The notes: generated by a model not told the origin, from the sequence alone. A stretch of DNA of 10,963 nucleotides from Thermoplasmata archaeon (GCA_030040755.1 JASHTC010000112.1:1-10963), one strand, 5' to 3'. Numbered from the stretch's first letter, positions 1 to 6,479 are shown. Translations and numbers: made by a program.

Positions 1-43
1 ACAGTACGACCGGGTTGCTGACGGCCGTCGTGGGCAAGGCCAT
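1..43 (-). CDS. Start of an unidentified protein gene, cut by the left edge
   Basis: Reading leftward from an ATG at 43-41, 14 codons stay open to the window edge and give MALPTTAVSNPVVL. No function can be assigned from so short a piece. The main support is context. A TATA-like box on this strand (forward positions 66-75) is centred about 28 nt before the ATG, the same spacing seen before several better-supported genes here, and no Shine-Dalgarno sequence is present, which fits a leaderless transcript. The gene would be divergent from nikR. It could be chance, so confidence is modest. Confidence 0.4.
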   Translation of the reverse strand, partial: MALPTTAVSNPVVL

Positions 44-65
44 GGCGAGGTCCGGGAGGTTGCCC

Positions 66-80
66 GAAATATAAGCTTAT
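66..80 (-). promoter_or_regulatory. TATA-like promoter element with a 10-bp palindrome
   Basis: The stretch GAAATATAAGCTTAT is the most AT-rich in the first 300 bases. It contains the perfect palindrome ATAAGCTTAT (71-80), so it reads as a TATA box on either strand. On the minus strand it lies about 28 nt before the ATG at 43, correct for a leaderless archaeal start. On the plus strand a start near 98 would give a transcript with a leader of about 230 nt before nikR. The first use is favoured. Confidence 0.45.
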
Positions 81-296
81 GTCGAACGTCAATTTCGTAA
101 CACCGGCCCCGGCCGCTGGTCCGACGGGCGACCCGTCCGTGCTCGTCCTCCCGTGGGGGACCGCCGGTTCCCACGGAGGTCGTCGGGCGGGATCGGAGAA
201 TCTACGGCGACGCGTCCTGGCTCGCTCGTTCGGCCGCCTCCTGGTCAATCGGTTCCGGGCGCCTAGCCCGCGCACCGACTCTCGGCGCCGGTAACC

Positions 297-303
297 CTCA
301 AAG
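297..303 (+). promoter_or_regulatory. TATA-like element before nikR
   Basis: CTCAAAG is centred at about 300, 26 nt before the nikR GTG, in otherwise GC-rich sequence. That is the expected TATA-to-start distance in archaea, so transcription would begin at or next to the start codon. It resembles the TTTCAAG element before the gene at 7212. Confidence 0.4.
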
Positions 304-325
304 ACCCCTACCGAATGCCATCGGC

Positions 326-775
326 GTGCCCAAGGGCGTCGTTCGATTGGGACTGTCGATGGAGCCGGAGCTCCTGGCGGCCCTGGACCGCTGGGTCCAG
401 CAGCGGAATTCGGGCAGCCGTTCCGAAGCGGTCCGGGCCCTGATCCGCAAGGAACTCGCGGAGGAGGAGCTGGGGGAACCCGACGCCGACGCGGTGGGCT
501 GCCTCATGTTGCTCTACCGGCACGACGCCCCCAACGTGCTCGAGCGGGTGACGGCCGCCGAGCATCGGTGGGGGCCTCACATCCGGTCCTCCTCGCACGT
601 CCACCTCGACGGGGGCACGTGCATGCAGATCCTCGGGCTCGCGGGAAAGCGCCGCGAGGTGATCGCGGCCGCGGAGGACCTCCGAGGCATCCGAGGGATT
701 GCGTTCGGAAGGTTCTCGCTGGGTACGCCGGCGGTGGCCGGCGGCTCGACGGGACACCGACATCCTCACCGATGA
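326..775 (+). CDS. nikR: Nickel-responsive transcriptional regulator NikR
   Basis: Product of 149 residues. Residues 4-45 form a ribbon-helix-helix DNA-binding domain (VVRLGLSMEPELLAALDRWV, then SRSEAVRALIRKEL). Residues 54-135 form the ACT-like nickel-binding and tetramerisation domain. The four high-affinity nickel ligands of E. coli NikR (H76, H87, H89, C95) align without gaps to H80, H91, H93 and C99, the last three in the motif HVHLDGGTC. In the family, nickel binding turns the tetramer into a repressor of nickel uptake or a regulator of nickel enzymes. The GTG at 326 is chosen because it precedes the first DNA-binding strand and lies 26 nt after a TATA-like box; the ATG at 315 is out of frame. 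The C-terminus carries an unusual GHRHPHR tail. No nickel transporter or nickel enzyme is visible nearby, so its target is unknown. The methyltransferase gene follows after 64 nt and may be co-transcribed. Confidence 0.9.
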   Translation: MPKGVVRLGLSMEPELLAALDRWVQQRNSGSRSEAVRALIRKELAEEELGEPDADAVGCLMLLYRHDAPNVLERVTAAEHRWGPHIRSSSHVHLDGGTCMQILGLAGKRREVIAAAEDLRGIRGIAFGRFSLGTPAVAGGSTGHRHPHR

Positions 776-839
776 GGGGGTAGACGGTACCCGTGGACGT
801 CGCCGGTCGGAGACCGCGCTCCACGGTCCCGGGGGACCC

Positions 840-1472
840 ATGACGATACCGGTCTCGAGCCCCTACTTCATCGGGGGCGCGATCCTCTTTGTCTTCGCGG
901 GCGCGGTCGCCTACTTCTGGGTCGCCTCCTTTCTCTACGGGGCCGGGTACCAGGGGGCCCCTCGACGCTCCGTCGAGGCCATGCTGCGGATGTCCGACCT
1001 GAACCGCAACGACCGTCTGTACGAGCTCGGCGCGGGGATCGGGGCGGTGGCGTTCCCGGCCGCCCGCGAACGCGGGGCCCAGGTTCTGGCGGTGGAGATC
1101 GAGCCCCTGCGAGTGCTCATCCTTCGGGTCCGCCGGGCCCTCGGCCCCGCTGCCGAGCGCATCGAGGTCCGCCGGGGGAACATGTACGACCTGGATTTTG
1201 GCGGAGCCACCGCGGTCTCGGCGTTCCTCTGGCCGGGGGCGATGGCGCGCCTGCGGCCGAAGTTCGAACGGGAGCTCCGCCCCGGGACTCGGGTCGTGAG
1301 TCGGTGCCACCCCATCCTGGGGTGGACCCCGGAGGAATACGACCCGAAGGCGGACGTGTACCTCTACGTCTGGCCGAAGTCGGGGCCCCCCGGTCCGGCC
1401 GGACCGCTCCCGGCGGTCGACCCCGCCGCCAGCGCACGGGCCGCGGAGAGCGCGCCGGCGGCCGTGCCGTGA
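840..1472 (+). CDS. Membrane-anchored SAM methyltransferase, FAM173/ATPSc-KMT-like
   Basis: Product of 210 residues. Residues 9-33 are a single hydrophobic helix. Then comes a class I methyltransferase fold: motif I YELGAGIGAV at 61-70, the acidic end of strand 2 in LAVEIEP (E86), an acidic GNMYDLDF segment at 113-120, then FLWPGAMARLRPKFERELRPG and a final VSRCHPILGW strand. One membrane helix followed by this compact domain, with a segment corresponding to the family's substrate-facing loop, resembles FAM173 proteins. Eukaryotic members trimethylate a lysine of the ATP-synthase c-subunit or of the ADP/ATP carrier. The substrate here is unknown; a membrane protein is a reasonable guess. The frame is open upstream to 699, but the ATG at 840 begins just before the helix and has a GGGGGA 5 nt upstream, whereas longer starts would overlap nikR. 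The last 30 residues are Pro/Ala-rich and probably disordered. No own promoter is evident, so it is likely co-transcribed with nikR. Confidence 0.8.
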   Translation: MTIPVSSPYFIGGAILFVFAGAVAYFWVASFLYGAGYQGAPRRSVEAMLRMSDLNRNDRLYELGAGIGAVAFPAARERGAQVLAVEIEPLRVLILRVRRALGPAAERIEVRRGNMYDLDFGGATAVSAFLWPGAMARLRPKFERELRPGTRVVSRCHPILGWTPEEYDPKADVYLYVWPKSGPPGPAGPLPAVDPAASARAAESAPAAVP

Positions 1473-1545
1473 TACCGTCCACCGAGGAGAACGGACGGCG
1501 GGCCCCGCGGGTCTGGGCCCGCTCCGGGGGGCGGTGACCCCAAGC

Positions 1546-1552
1546 ATCAAAT
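1546..1552 (+). promoter_or_regulatory. TATA-like element before the MaoC gene
   Basis: ATCAAAT is an isolated AT-rich patch centred about 31 nt before the ATG at 1580. A transcript starting about 26 nt downstream would have a leader of only a few bases, in keeping with the other plus-strand genes. Confidence 0.4.
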
Positions 1553-1579
1553 CGCTCGTGCGACTGCCGCCCCGACGAG

Positions 1580-2233
1580 ATGAACGGCTCGTCACCTCCC
1601 GTCCTCGCCTACCCCGACCGGTTCCGTGCCGGGGAGGTGATCTCGACCCCCTCGAGGTCGTTGACCATGGGCGACATCGAGGCCTTCGCCCATCTGACCG
1701 GCGACGAGAACCCCCTCCACCTGGACGAGGAGTTCGCCCGCCCCCGTCTCTTCGGGGGGCGCGTGGCCCACGGGCTCTTCACGCTCGCGATCACGCTGGG
1801 TCAGTGGTACCGGGCCGGGGCGTTCGACGGACTCATCGTGGTCTTCTCGGGGATCGACAAGCTCCGGTTCCTTCGGCCCGTGCGTCCGGAGGATTCGCTC
1901 CGCTCCCAGGTCACCGTCGTGCGGCACGAGGCTTCCCCCCGCGGGGACCTGGTGGACCTCGAGAACACGACCTTCAATCAGCGCGACGAAGCGGTGCTCT
2001 CGTTCTCGGCCCGGCTCCTGCTGGCGCGCGGGGACGTGTCGCCGAGTCCCGGGGGTTCGAGGTCTTCTTCCCCGAGTTCCCACCCCGCCACGGCCAGCCC
2101 CCCCGCCTCATCGAGCCGGCCAGGTTCGCCGACCCTCCCCTCTTCTGCGGGCACGACGGTCACCTCGCCGACGGATACGCCCGCTCCTCGTGCGCAGCGA
2201 TGGAGGACGAGAGTTCCGGGAGCCGGGCCCTGA
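1580..2233 (+). CDS. MaoC-like (R)-enoyl-CoA hydratase, C-terminal third suspect
   Basis: The frame gives 217 residues. Residues 10-150 are a single hot-dog domain of the MaoC/PhaJ type, with the hydratase-2 signature LTGDENPLHLDEEFAR; D42 and H47 have the Asp-x4-His spacing of the PhaJ catalytic pair, followed by GGRVAHGLF. Family members add water to trans-2-enoyl-CoA to give (R)-3-hydroxyacyl-CoA, in fatty-acid oxidation or related acyl-CoA metabolism; the exact substrate cannot be read. Stand-alone MaoC proteins are usually about 140-160 residues, so the domain is complete by residue 150. The remaining 67 residues are Ser/Pro/Thr-rich, and third-position GC drops to about 70% by hand count while another frame of the same DNA reaches about 90%. 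This points to a frameshift or sequence error near 2035-2050, or to a lost stop codon. The gene converges on the hydrolase gene downstream. Confidence 0.88.
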   Translation: MNGSSPPVLAYPDRFRAGEVISTPSRSLTMGDIEAFAHLTGDENPLHLDEEFARPRLFGGRVAHGLFTLAITLGQWYRAGAFDGLIVVFSGIDKLRFLRPVRPEDSLRSQVTVVRHEASPRGDLVDLENTTFNQRDEAVLSFSARLLLARGDVSPSPGGSRSSSPSSHPATASPPASSSRPGSPTLPSSAGTTVTSPTDTPAPRAQRWRTRVPGAGP

Positions 2234-2285
2234 CCTCGCGGCGTGCGCTTTCCTCGGCGTCTCCGACTTCGTCGCGATGCGGTAG
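2040..2285 (+). other. Frame-switching coding-like segment after the MaoC domain
   Basis: After about 2040 the best coding signal leaves the MaoC frame. A frame one base back reads FEVFFPEFPPRH, then RLIEPARFADPPLFCGHDGH and ADGYARSSCAAMEDE, with about 90% GC in third positions (hand count). From about 2210 a third frame takes over and reads FREPGPDLAACAFLG then VSDFVAMR, ending at TAG 2283-2285, again with almost only G or C in third positions. Two shifts in the same direction would join these into one extension of the hydratase or into the remnant of another gene. I do not recognise the protein. Sequencing error, decay and chance are all possible. Confidence 0.35.
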
Positions 2286-2333
2286 GTCCTCCGGGCGGGG
2301 TCTCCCGCGGGAGAACCTGGGTGTGCTGCGCCG

Positions 2334-3239
2334 TTAGCCCCCGCGCACGGGGGGCGCCGACCGGGTCGCGAACTTCTTCCCGAGCCATCCCCGCAGGAGC
2401 TCGGGGGCCTCCGTCGGGAAGACGGCGTGCCGCCCGCCGGGGATCACCCGGAACTCCTTGTCGTCCCCGTTCACTCCGTCGCAGAGCTCCCGCGCGGACT
2501 CGACGGGGAAGAGCTCGTCCTGGTCACCGACCGCCACGAGGAGCGGTACCCGCAACCTCTCCTCGAATCGGAGGTTCGGCGAGTCCAGCACCCCCTCCCG
2601 CAGCCTCCGGAGGAGGCGGAGGGCCGGAACGCCGTACATCACGCGGTAGAACCGGGCGGAGTACCGGAAGTTGAACAGTGGGTCGTCGAGCCCGATCATC
2701 CCGGTCCTCCGGTACTCGATCAGCGGGGTTCCCCGCAGGAGAGCGACGCCCAGCAGGGTTTTCACGACGCCCCCCGCCGAGGGACGCGGGAACCGCTCCG
2801 CGCGGATTTTTTTCCCCACGCTCAGCAGAATGACGCCGTCCACCTCCTGCGGGCACCGTCGCTGGGCGACGACCGCCGAGAGCGCCCCGAGGCTGTGGCC
2901 GAGGACCACGAGGCGCCGGGAGCGGGCCTTCACGAAGGCGACCGTCTCCGAGATATCGCTCGCCCAGCGTTCGGGACTCGGGTAATCCCCCCGCCTCCCG
3001 TCCGAGAGCCCATGCCCCCGCAGGTCCATCCCGTAGACCGGGATTCCCGCCCGCGCCAGCGGTTCGGCGAGCGTCGGCCCGTAGGGTCCGCTGTAGCCCG
3101 TGATCCCGTGGAAGACCAGCAGGGAGACCGCAGCGTTCTCCGAGCCCTCCCACCGCCGGAGGAACAGCATCCCGCCGTCCGACGCCCGGATCACCTCATG
3201 CGGGCCGGTGAACCCCGCCCGTCGGCTCGCGATGTCCAA
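2334..3239 (-). CDS. Alpha/beta hydrolase, monoacylglycerol lipase-like
   Basis: Product of 301 residues, the usual size for the Hydrolase_4 / monoacylglycerol lipase group. The fold's landmarks are in order: HGITGYSG (oxyanion loop, 44-51), YGMDLRGHGLSDGRRG (69-84, typical of this group), nucleophile elbow GHSLG with S116, GDQDELF with D241 as likely acid, and GGRHAVF with H271. This gives a full Ser-Asp-His triad. Residues about 145-220 form the lid. There is no signal peptide, so it is probably cytosolic and cleaves ester bonds of lipids or similar small substrates. The TTG at 3239-3237 is chosen because it starts shortly before the first strand and follows GGTGG (6 nt away) and GGAGGA (12 nt away) on the minus strand; the frame stays open far upstream only because the DNA is GC-rich. 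The gene is divergent from aceB and convergent with the MaoC gene. A run of seven A's encodes GKKI. Confidence 0.9.
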   Translation of the reverse strand: MDIASRRAGFTGPHEVIRASDGGMLFLRRWEGSENAAVSLLVFHGITGYSGPYGPTLAEPLARAGIPVYGMDLRGHGLSDGRRGDYPSPERWASDISETVAFVKARSRRLVVLGHSLGALSAVVAQRRCPQEVDGVILLSVGKKIRAERFPRPSAGGVVKTLLGVALLRGTPLIEYRRTGMIGLDDPLFNFRYSARFYRVMYGVPALRLLRRLREGVLDSPNLRFEERLRVPLLVAVGDQDELFPVESARELCDGVNGDDKEFRVIPGGRHAVFPTEAPELLRGWLGKKFATRSAPPVRGG

Positions 3240-3245
3240 CTCGGT

Positions 3246-3292
3246 CCACCTTCCTCCGGAGCCGGGTAACGGACCGGGGGGGTGTAGTTTTC
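3246..3292 (-). promoter_or_regulatory. Promoter and ribosome binding site of the hydrolase gene
   Basis: On the minus strand an AT-rich patch GAAAACTA (forward about 3285-3292) is followed by GGAGGA (3252-3257) and GGTGG (3246-3250) before the TTG start. Taking about 26 nt from the AT patch to the start site puts the 5' end near 3262, a leader of about 22 nt containing the Shine-Dalgarno sequence. The AT patch is a weak match; the ribosome binding site is the stronger part. Confidence 0.4.
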
Positions 3293-3435
3293 GTTCGGCG
3301 ACCGGCTCCCCCTGCGCCCTCGCCGAGCGAGACGCGTCCGGCACCCGGCCGAGGCCACGGGGGGCCCGGGGACTCTGGCGCGACCGGGGGCCGCCGGTGG
3401 CCCGCGGGTCACCGTACGGGACCGCCCTACGCCAA

Positions 3436-3442
3436 CGTATTG
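3436..3442 (+). promoter_or_regulatory. Possible TATA-like element before aceB
   Basis: CGTATTG is the only AT-leaning patch in the GC-rich 285-base divergent region upstream of aceB. A start about 26 nt downstream would give a leader of roughly 60 nt that contains the mini-ORF at 3476-3523. The match to a TATA box is weak. Confidence 0.25.
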
Positions 3443-3475
3443 GGAGCGGAGCCGGTGCCGAGGCAGGACGCGTCG

Positions 3476-3523
3476 ATGGAGCGTTCCCGCGAGGAGGGGA
3501 TGGGCCCCGCCGCCCGCTCGTAG
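3476..3523 (+). CDS. Possible leader mini-ORF directly upstream of aceB
   Basis: An ATG at 3476 opens a 15-residue frame, MERSREEGMGPAARS, ending at TAG 3521-3523, one base before the aceB ATG. A second in-frame ATG at 3500 directly follows the strong purine stretch GAGGAGGGG (3491-3499), and aceB has no other good Shine-Dalgarno sequence. The arrangement could couple aceB translation to a leader peptide, or the purine stretch could simply serve aceB from an unusually long distance. There is no evidence that the peptide itself does anything. Confidence 0.3.
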   Translation: MERSREEGMGPAARS

Positions 3524-3524
3524 C

Positions 3525-5147
3525 ATGGCCCCGCCGTCCGTGGCCGCCGAAGCATCGATCGTCGTCCGGGGACCGTCCGTCCCCCGCTCCGAGGAGGTCC
3601 TGACGGGGGAGGCGCTCGAGTTCCTGCGGGACCTCCACCGGCAGTTCGACCCGCGCCGGCGCGAACTCCTCGGTCGGCGCGGAGCGTTCCGGGCGAGCCT
3701 GGAGTCCGGGCGCCTCCCCGGGTTTCCTCGGGAGACGGCGGCCGTCCGGGACGCCGACTGGAGGGTCGCGACGCCCCCACGGGACCTCACGGACCGACGC
3801 GTGGAGATCACGGGTCCCACGGACCGCAAGATGGTCATCAACGCCCTCAACTCGGGCGCCCGGGTCTACATGGCCGACTTCGAGGACGCCCACTCGCCGA
3901 CATGGACCGCGACCGTGGCCGGTCAGGTCAACCTTCAGGACGCGGTGCGGCACCGGATCACGTACACCTCCCCGGAGGGTCCCGAGTACCGCCTTCGGGA
4001 CCCGCTCGCGACCCTGATGGTGCGGCCGCGGGGCTGGCACCTCGAGGAGCGGCACGTCACGGTCGGGGACCAGCCGGTGTCGGCGAGCCTGTTCGACTTC
4101 GCCCTGTTCTTCTTCCACAATGCCGCCGAGCTGGTACGGCGCGGGACGGGGCCGTACTTCTACCTCCCCAAGATGGAGCACTACCTCGAGGCGCGCCTCT
4201 GGAACGACGTCTTCGTCGCGGCGCAGGAGCGGCTCGGCCTCCCCCGCGGGAGCGTCCGGGCGACCGCCCTCATCGAGACGCTGCCGGCCGCCTTCCAGAT
4301 GGACGAGATCCTGTACGAGCTCCGGGAGCATTCCGCCGGCCTGAACTGCGGCCGTTGGGACTACCTCTTCAGCTTCATCAAGCAGTTCCGGAACGACCGG
4401 ACGGTCCGCTTCCCCGACCGGGACCGACTCACGATGGACACGCCGTTCCTGACGGCCTACACCCACCTGCTCATCCGAACGTGCCACCGACGCGGAGCGC
4501 ACGCGATGGGCGGGATGGCCGCCCAGATCCCCATCAAGGACGACCCGGCCGCCCATCGGGCGGCGATCGCCAAGGTCGTCGCCGACAAGGAGCGGGAGGT
4601 CCGCGCCGGCCACGACGGGACGTGGGTGGCCCACCCCGGGCTCGTCCCCGTGGCGATGGAGGTCTTCGACCGGGAGATGCGGACCGCCCACCAGATCGCC
4701 GTTCCCCTCCCGCCGGAGCGCATCGGGCCGCGCGAGCTGCTCACGGTCCCCCCCGGACCGATCACGGCCGGAGGGGTGCACCGGAACACTCGGGTCGCGT
4801 TCCTCTACCTCGAGTCGTGGCTCCAGGGGCTCGGCTGCGTCCCGATCGACCACCTCATGGAGGACGCCGCGACGGCCGAGATCGCCCGTTCCGAGTTATG
4901 GCACTGGATCCACCACGGCTGCCTCCTGGACGACGGGCGCCCGGTCGGGGCGGCCCTCTTCCGCGAGTGCCTCGCCCAGGAGGTGCGGCTCCGGCGGGAG
5001 CGCGGGGGCGCCGCGGGGCCGGGCCCCTCCATCGACCGGGCCGCCCGCCTCCTCGAGGAGGTCGTGCTGGCGGACGTCTTCGAGGAGTTTATCCCGAGCC
5101 GAGCGTACGGGGAACTGGGCGACTCGCCCGGAGGGGTCGGAGGATGA
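3525..5147 (+). CDS. aceB: Malate synthase A
   Basis: Product of 540 residues, normal length for the A isoform (EC 2.3.3.9), which condenses glyoxylate with acetyl-CoA to malate in the glyoxylate bypass. The TIM-barrel landmarks are intact: MADFEDAHSPTW at 116-127, MVRPRGWHLEE around 165-175 with the conserved arginines, the malate synthase signature REHSAGLNCGRWDYLF at 267-282, RGAHAMGGMAAQIPIKDD, DGTWVAHPGL, and the catalytic-base segment HLMEDAATAEIAR with D447. The C-terminal helical plug is complete. It lacks the extra domain of the longer G isoform and has no organelle or export signal, so it is cytosolic. The ATG at 3525 gives the normal N-terminus, but the nearest purine-rich site lies before a mini-ORF just upstream. 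The stop overlaps the aceA start as ATGA, so the two enzymes should be made from one transcript with coupled translation. Confidence 0.97.
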   Translation: MAPPSVAAEASIVVRGPSVPRSEEVLTGEALEFLRDLHRQFDPRRRELLGRRGAFRASLESGRLPGFPRETAAVRDADWRVATPPRDLTDRRVEITGPTDRKMVINALNSGARVYMADFEDAHSPTWTATVAGQVNLQDAVRHRITYTSPEGPEYRLRDPLATLMVRPRGWHLEERHVTVGDQPVSASLFDFALFFFHNAAELVRRGTGPYFYLPKMEHYLEARLWNDVFVAAQERLGLPRGSVRATALIETLPAAFQMDEILYELREHSAGLNCGRWDYLFSFIKQFRNDRTVRFPDRDRLTMDTPFLTAYTHLLIRTCHRRGAHAMGGMAAQIPIKDDPAAHRAAIAKVVADKEREVRAGHDGTWVAHPGLVPVAMEVFDREMRTAHQIAVPLPPERIGPRELLTVPPGPITAGGVHRNTRVAFLYLESWLQGLGCVPIDHLMEDAATAEIARSELWHWIHHGCLLDDGRPVGAALFRECLAQEVRLRRERGGAAGPGPSIDRAARLLEEVVLADVFEEFIPSRAYGELGDSPGGVGG

Positions 5148-6478
5148 CGAGCGCAGCCCGCTGGCCGCACCAGGACCCGGAGCGATGGATGGGCATCGAG
5201 CGGCCCTACCGCCCCGAGGACGTCGAACGCCTCCGCGGCTCGGTCCGGGTCGCCAACACCCTGGCCGAGCTCGGCGCCCGTCGGCTGTGGCGCCTCCTCC
5301 AGAGCGAGCCGTTCGTGGCGTCGCTCGGCGCGATGACCGGCACCCAGGCCGTGCAGATGGTCGCGGCCGGCCTGCCCGCCATCTACGCGAGCGGCTGGCA
5401 GGTGGCGGCCGACGCAAACACCGCCTCGGAGACATACCCCGACCAGAGTCTCTACCCGGCCGACAGCATGCCGACCCTCGTACGACGCATCAACAACGCC
5501 CTGCGCCGGGAGGACGAGAAGCAGCACGCCGCCGGACGGGACGACGTCCACTGGTACGCCCCGATCCTCGCGGACGCGGAGGCCGGCTTCGGAGGCACGC
5601 TCAACGTCTTCGAGCTGACGCGCTCGCTCATCGACGCGGGGGCGGCCGGGCTGCACCTCGAGGACCAGCTCGCCTCGGTGAAGAAGTGCGGCCACATGGG
5701 CGGCAAGGTCCTCGTGCCGGCGCGCGAGTTCAACCAGAAGCTCTGGGCGGCCCGACTCGCCGCCGACATCCTCGACGTGCCGACCGTTCTGCTCGCCCGG
5801 ACCGACGCGCTGAGCGCCAAGCTGCTCACGAGCGACATCGACCCGCGGGACGCCCCGTTCCTGACGGGGAAGCGCACGCCGGAGGGGTTCTTCGAGATCA
5901 CCGGCGGGCTCGACATGGCGATCGCGCGGGGCCTCGCCTACGCCCCGTACGCGGACCTGCTCTGGTTCGAGACGGCGGGACCGGACCTCGAGGAGGCGGA
6001 GCGGTTCGCCCGCGAGGTCCACCGCGATTTCCCGGGGAAGCTGCTCGCCTACAACTGCTCGCCCTCCTTCAACTGGCGCAAGAAACTGCGACCGGAGGTG
6101 ATCGCCGATTTCCAGAGCACGATCGCCGACATGGGCTACAAGTTCCAGTTCGTGACGCTCGCCGGTTTCCACGCGGTGAACTTGTCGATGTTCCAGCTCG
6201 CCAAGGGGTACGCGCGCTCCGGCATGGCGGCCTACACCGACCTGCAGGAGGAGGAGTTCCGGGCCGAGGAGGAAGGGTACGCCGCGGTCAAGCACCAGTC
6301 GTTCGTCGGAGCGGGATACTTCGACGACGTCGCCCAGGTACTCTCGGGCGGCCTCACGACCACCCTCGCCATGGAGGGCTCGACCGAGAAGGAGCAGTTC
6401 GCGGCCTCCGCCGGCGCGAAGCGCCGGGGAGCGGACCCATCGCCCGGGCGCCGGTCCGCCGCGTCGAAGTCCACCTAG
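5144..6478 (+). CDS. aceA: Isocitrate lyase
   Basis: Product of 444 residues, typical of the shorter prokaryotic isocitrate lyases (EC 4.1.3.1), which split isocitrate into succinate and glyoxylate. Seen in order: GTQAVQMVAAGLPAIYASGW (66-85), YPDQSLYP, metal-binding PILADAEAGFGG with the acidic pair near 143-146, HLEDQ, the catalytic loop KKCGHMGG with C182, LLARTDA (216-222), NCSPSFNW (304-311), FQFVTLAGFH, and the conserved C-terminal STEKEQF, whose residues close over the active site. About 25 Arg/Ala/Ser-rich residues follow and are probably disordered. The ATG at 5144 is fixed by GGTCGGAGG just upstream and a 4-bp overlap with the aceB stop. Together the pair allows growth on acetate, fatty acids or other C2-yielding substrates. 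Its stop codon overlaps that of the convergent kinase gene. Confidence 0.98.
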   Translation: MTSAARWPHQDPERWMGIERPYRPEDVERLRGSVRVANTLAELGARRLWRLLQSEPFVASLGAMTGTQAVQMVAAGLPAIYASGWQVAADANTASETYPDQSLYPADSMPTLVRRINNALRREDEKQHAAGRDDVHWYAPILADAEAGFGGTLNVFELTRSLIDAGAAGLHLEDQLASVKKCGHMGGKVLVPAREFNQKLWAARLAADILDVPTVLLARTDALSAKLLTSDIDPRDAPFLTGKRTPEGFFEITGGLDMAIARGLAYAPYADLLWFETAGPDLEEAERFAREVHRDFPGKLLAYNCSPSFNWRKKLRPEVIADFQSTIADMGYKFQFVTLAGFHAVNLSMFQLAKGYARSGMAAYTDLQEEEFRAEEEGYAAVKHQSFVGAGYFDDVAQVLSGGLTTTLAMEGSTEKEQFAASAGAKRRGADPSPGRRSAASKST

Positions 6479-6479
6479 G
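6474..6479. other. Overlapping convergent stop codons
   Basis: The palindrome CCTAGG contains the stop TAG of aceA (6476-6478) and, on the other strand, the stop TAG of the kinase gene (6475-6477). The genes therefore overlap by four bases with no intergenic space, so each transcript must end inside, or antisense to, the other gene. Confidence 0.95.

Larger units (their letters stand above)
44..325. other. Intergenic region between the left-edge gene and nikR
   Basis: These 282 bases hold the TATA-like elements at 66-80 and 297-303 and no convincing gene. A 71-codon frame from 79 to 294 exists, but its ATG lies inside the TATA-like box and its product is Arg/Pro/Gly-rich with no recognisable motif. 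I found no clear symmetrical NikR-type operator by eye. Confidence 0.5.

Noticed and set aside
79..294. 71-codon plus-strand frame before nikR
   Set aside because: Its ATG lies within the TATA-like box at 66-80, it has no ribosome binding site, and the product is Arg/Gly/Pro-rich without motifs.
699..839. Earlier start for the methyltransferase giving 257 residues
   Set aside because: The added 47 residues are Arg-rich, overlap nikR, and precede a natural N-terminal membrane helix that begins right after ATG 840.
504..1595. 363-codon minus-strand frame opposite nikR and the methyltransferase
   Set aside because: It is antisense to two well-supported proteins, and its Arg/Gly/Pro-rich composition is typical of the complement of GC-rich genes.
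3341..3430. Short GC-rich dyads such as GGTC...GACC in the aceB upstream region
   Set aside because: Arms are only 4-5 bp and consist of G and C, which is expected by chance at this base composition.
3240..4853. Long N-terminal extension of the hydrolase frame to 839 residues
   Set aside because: The extra part is antisense to malate synthase and has no domain; the TTG at 3239 gives a normal-length hydrolase with a ribosome binding site.
3902..5143. Upstream extension of the isocitrate lyase frame to 858 residues
   Set aside because: It lies inside aceB in another frame with low-complexity Arg/Pro/Gly translation; ATG 5144 overlaps the aceB stop and gives a standard isocitrate lyase.
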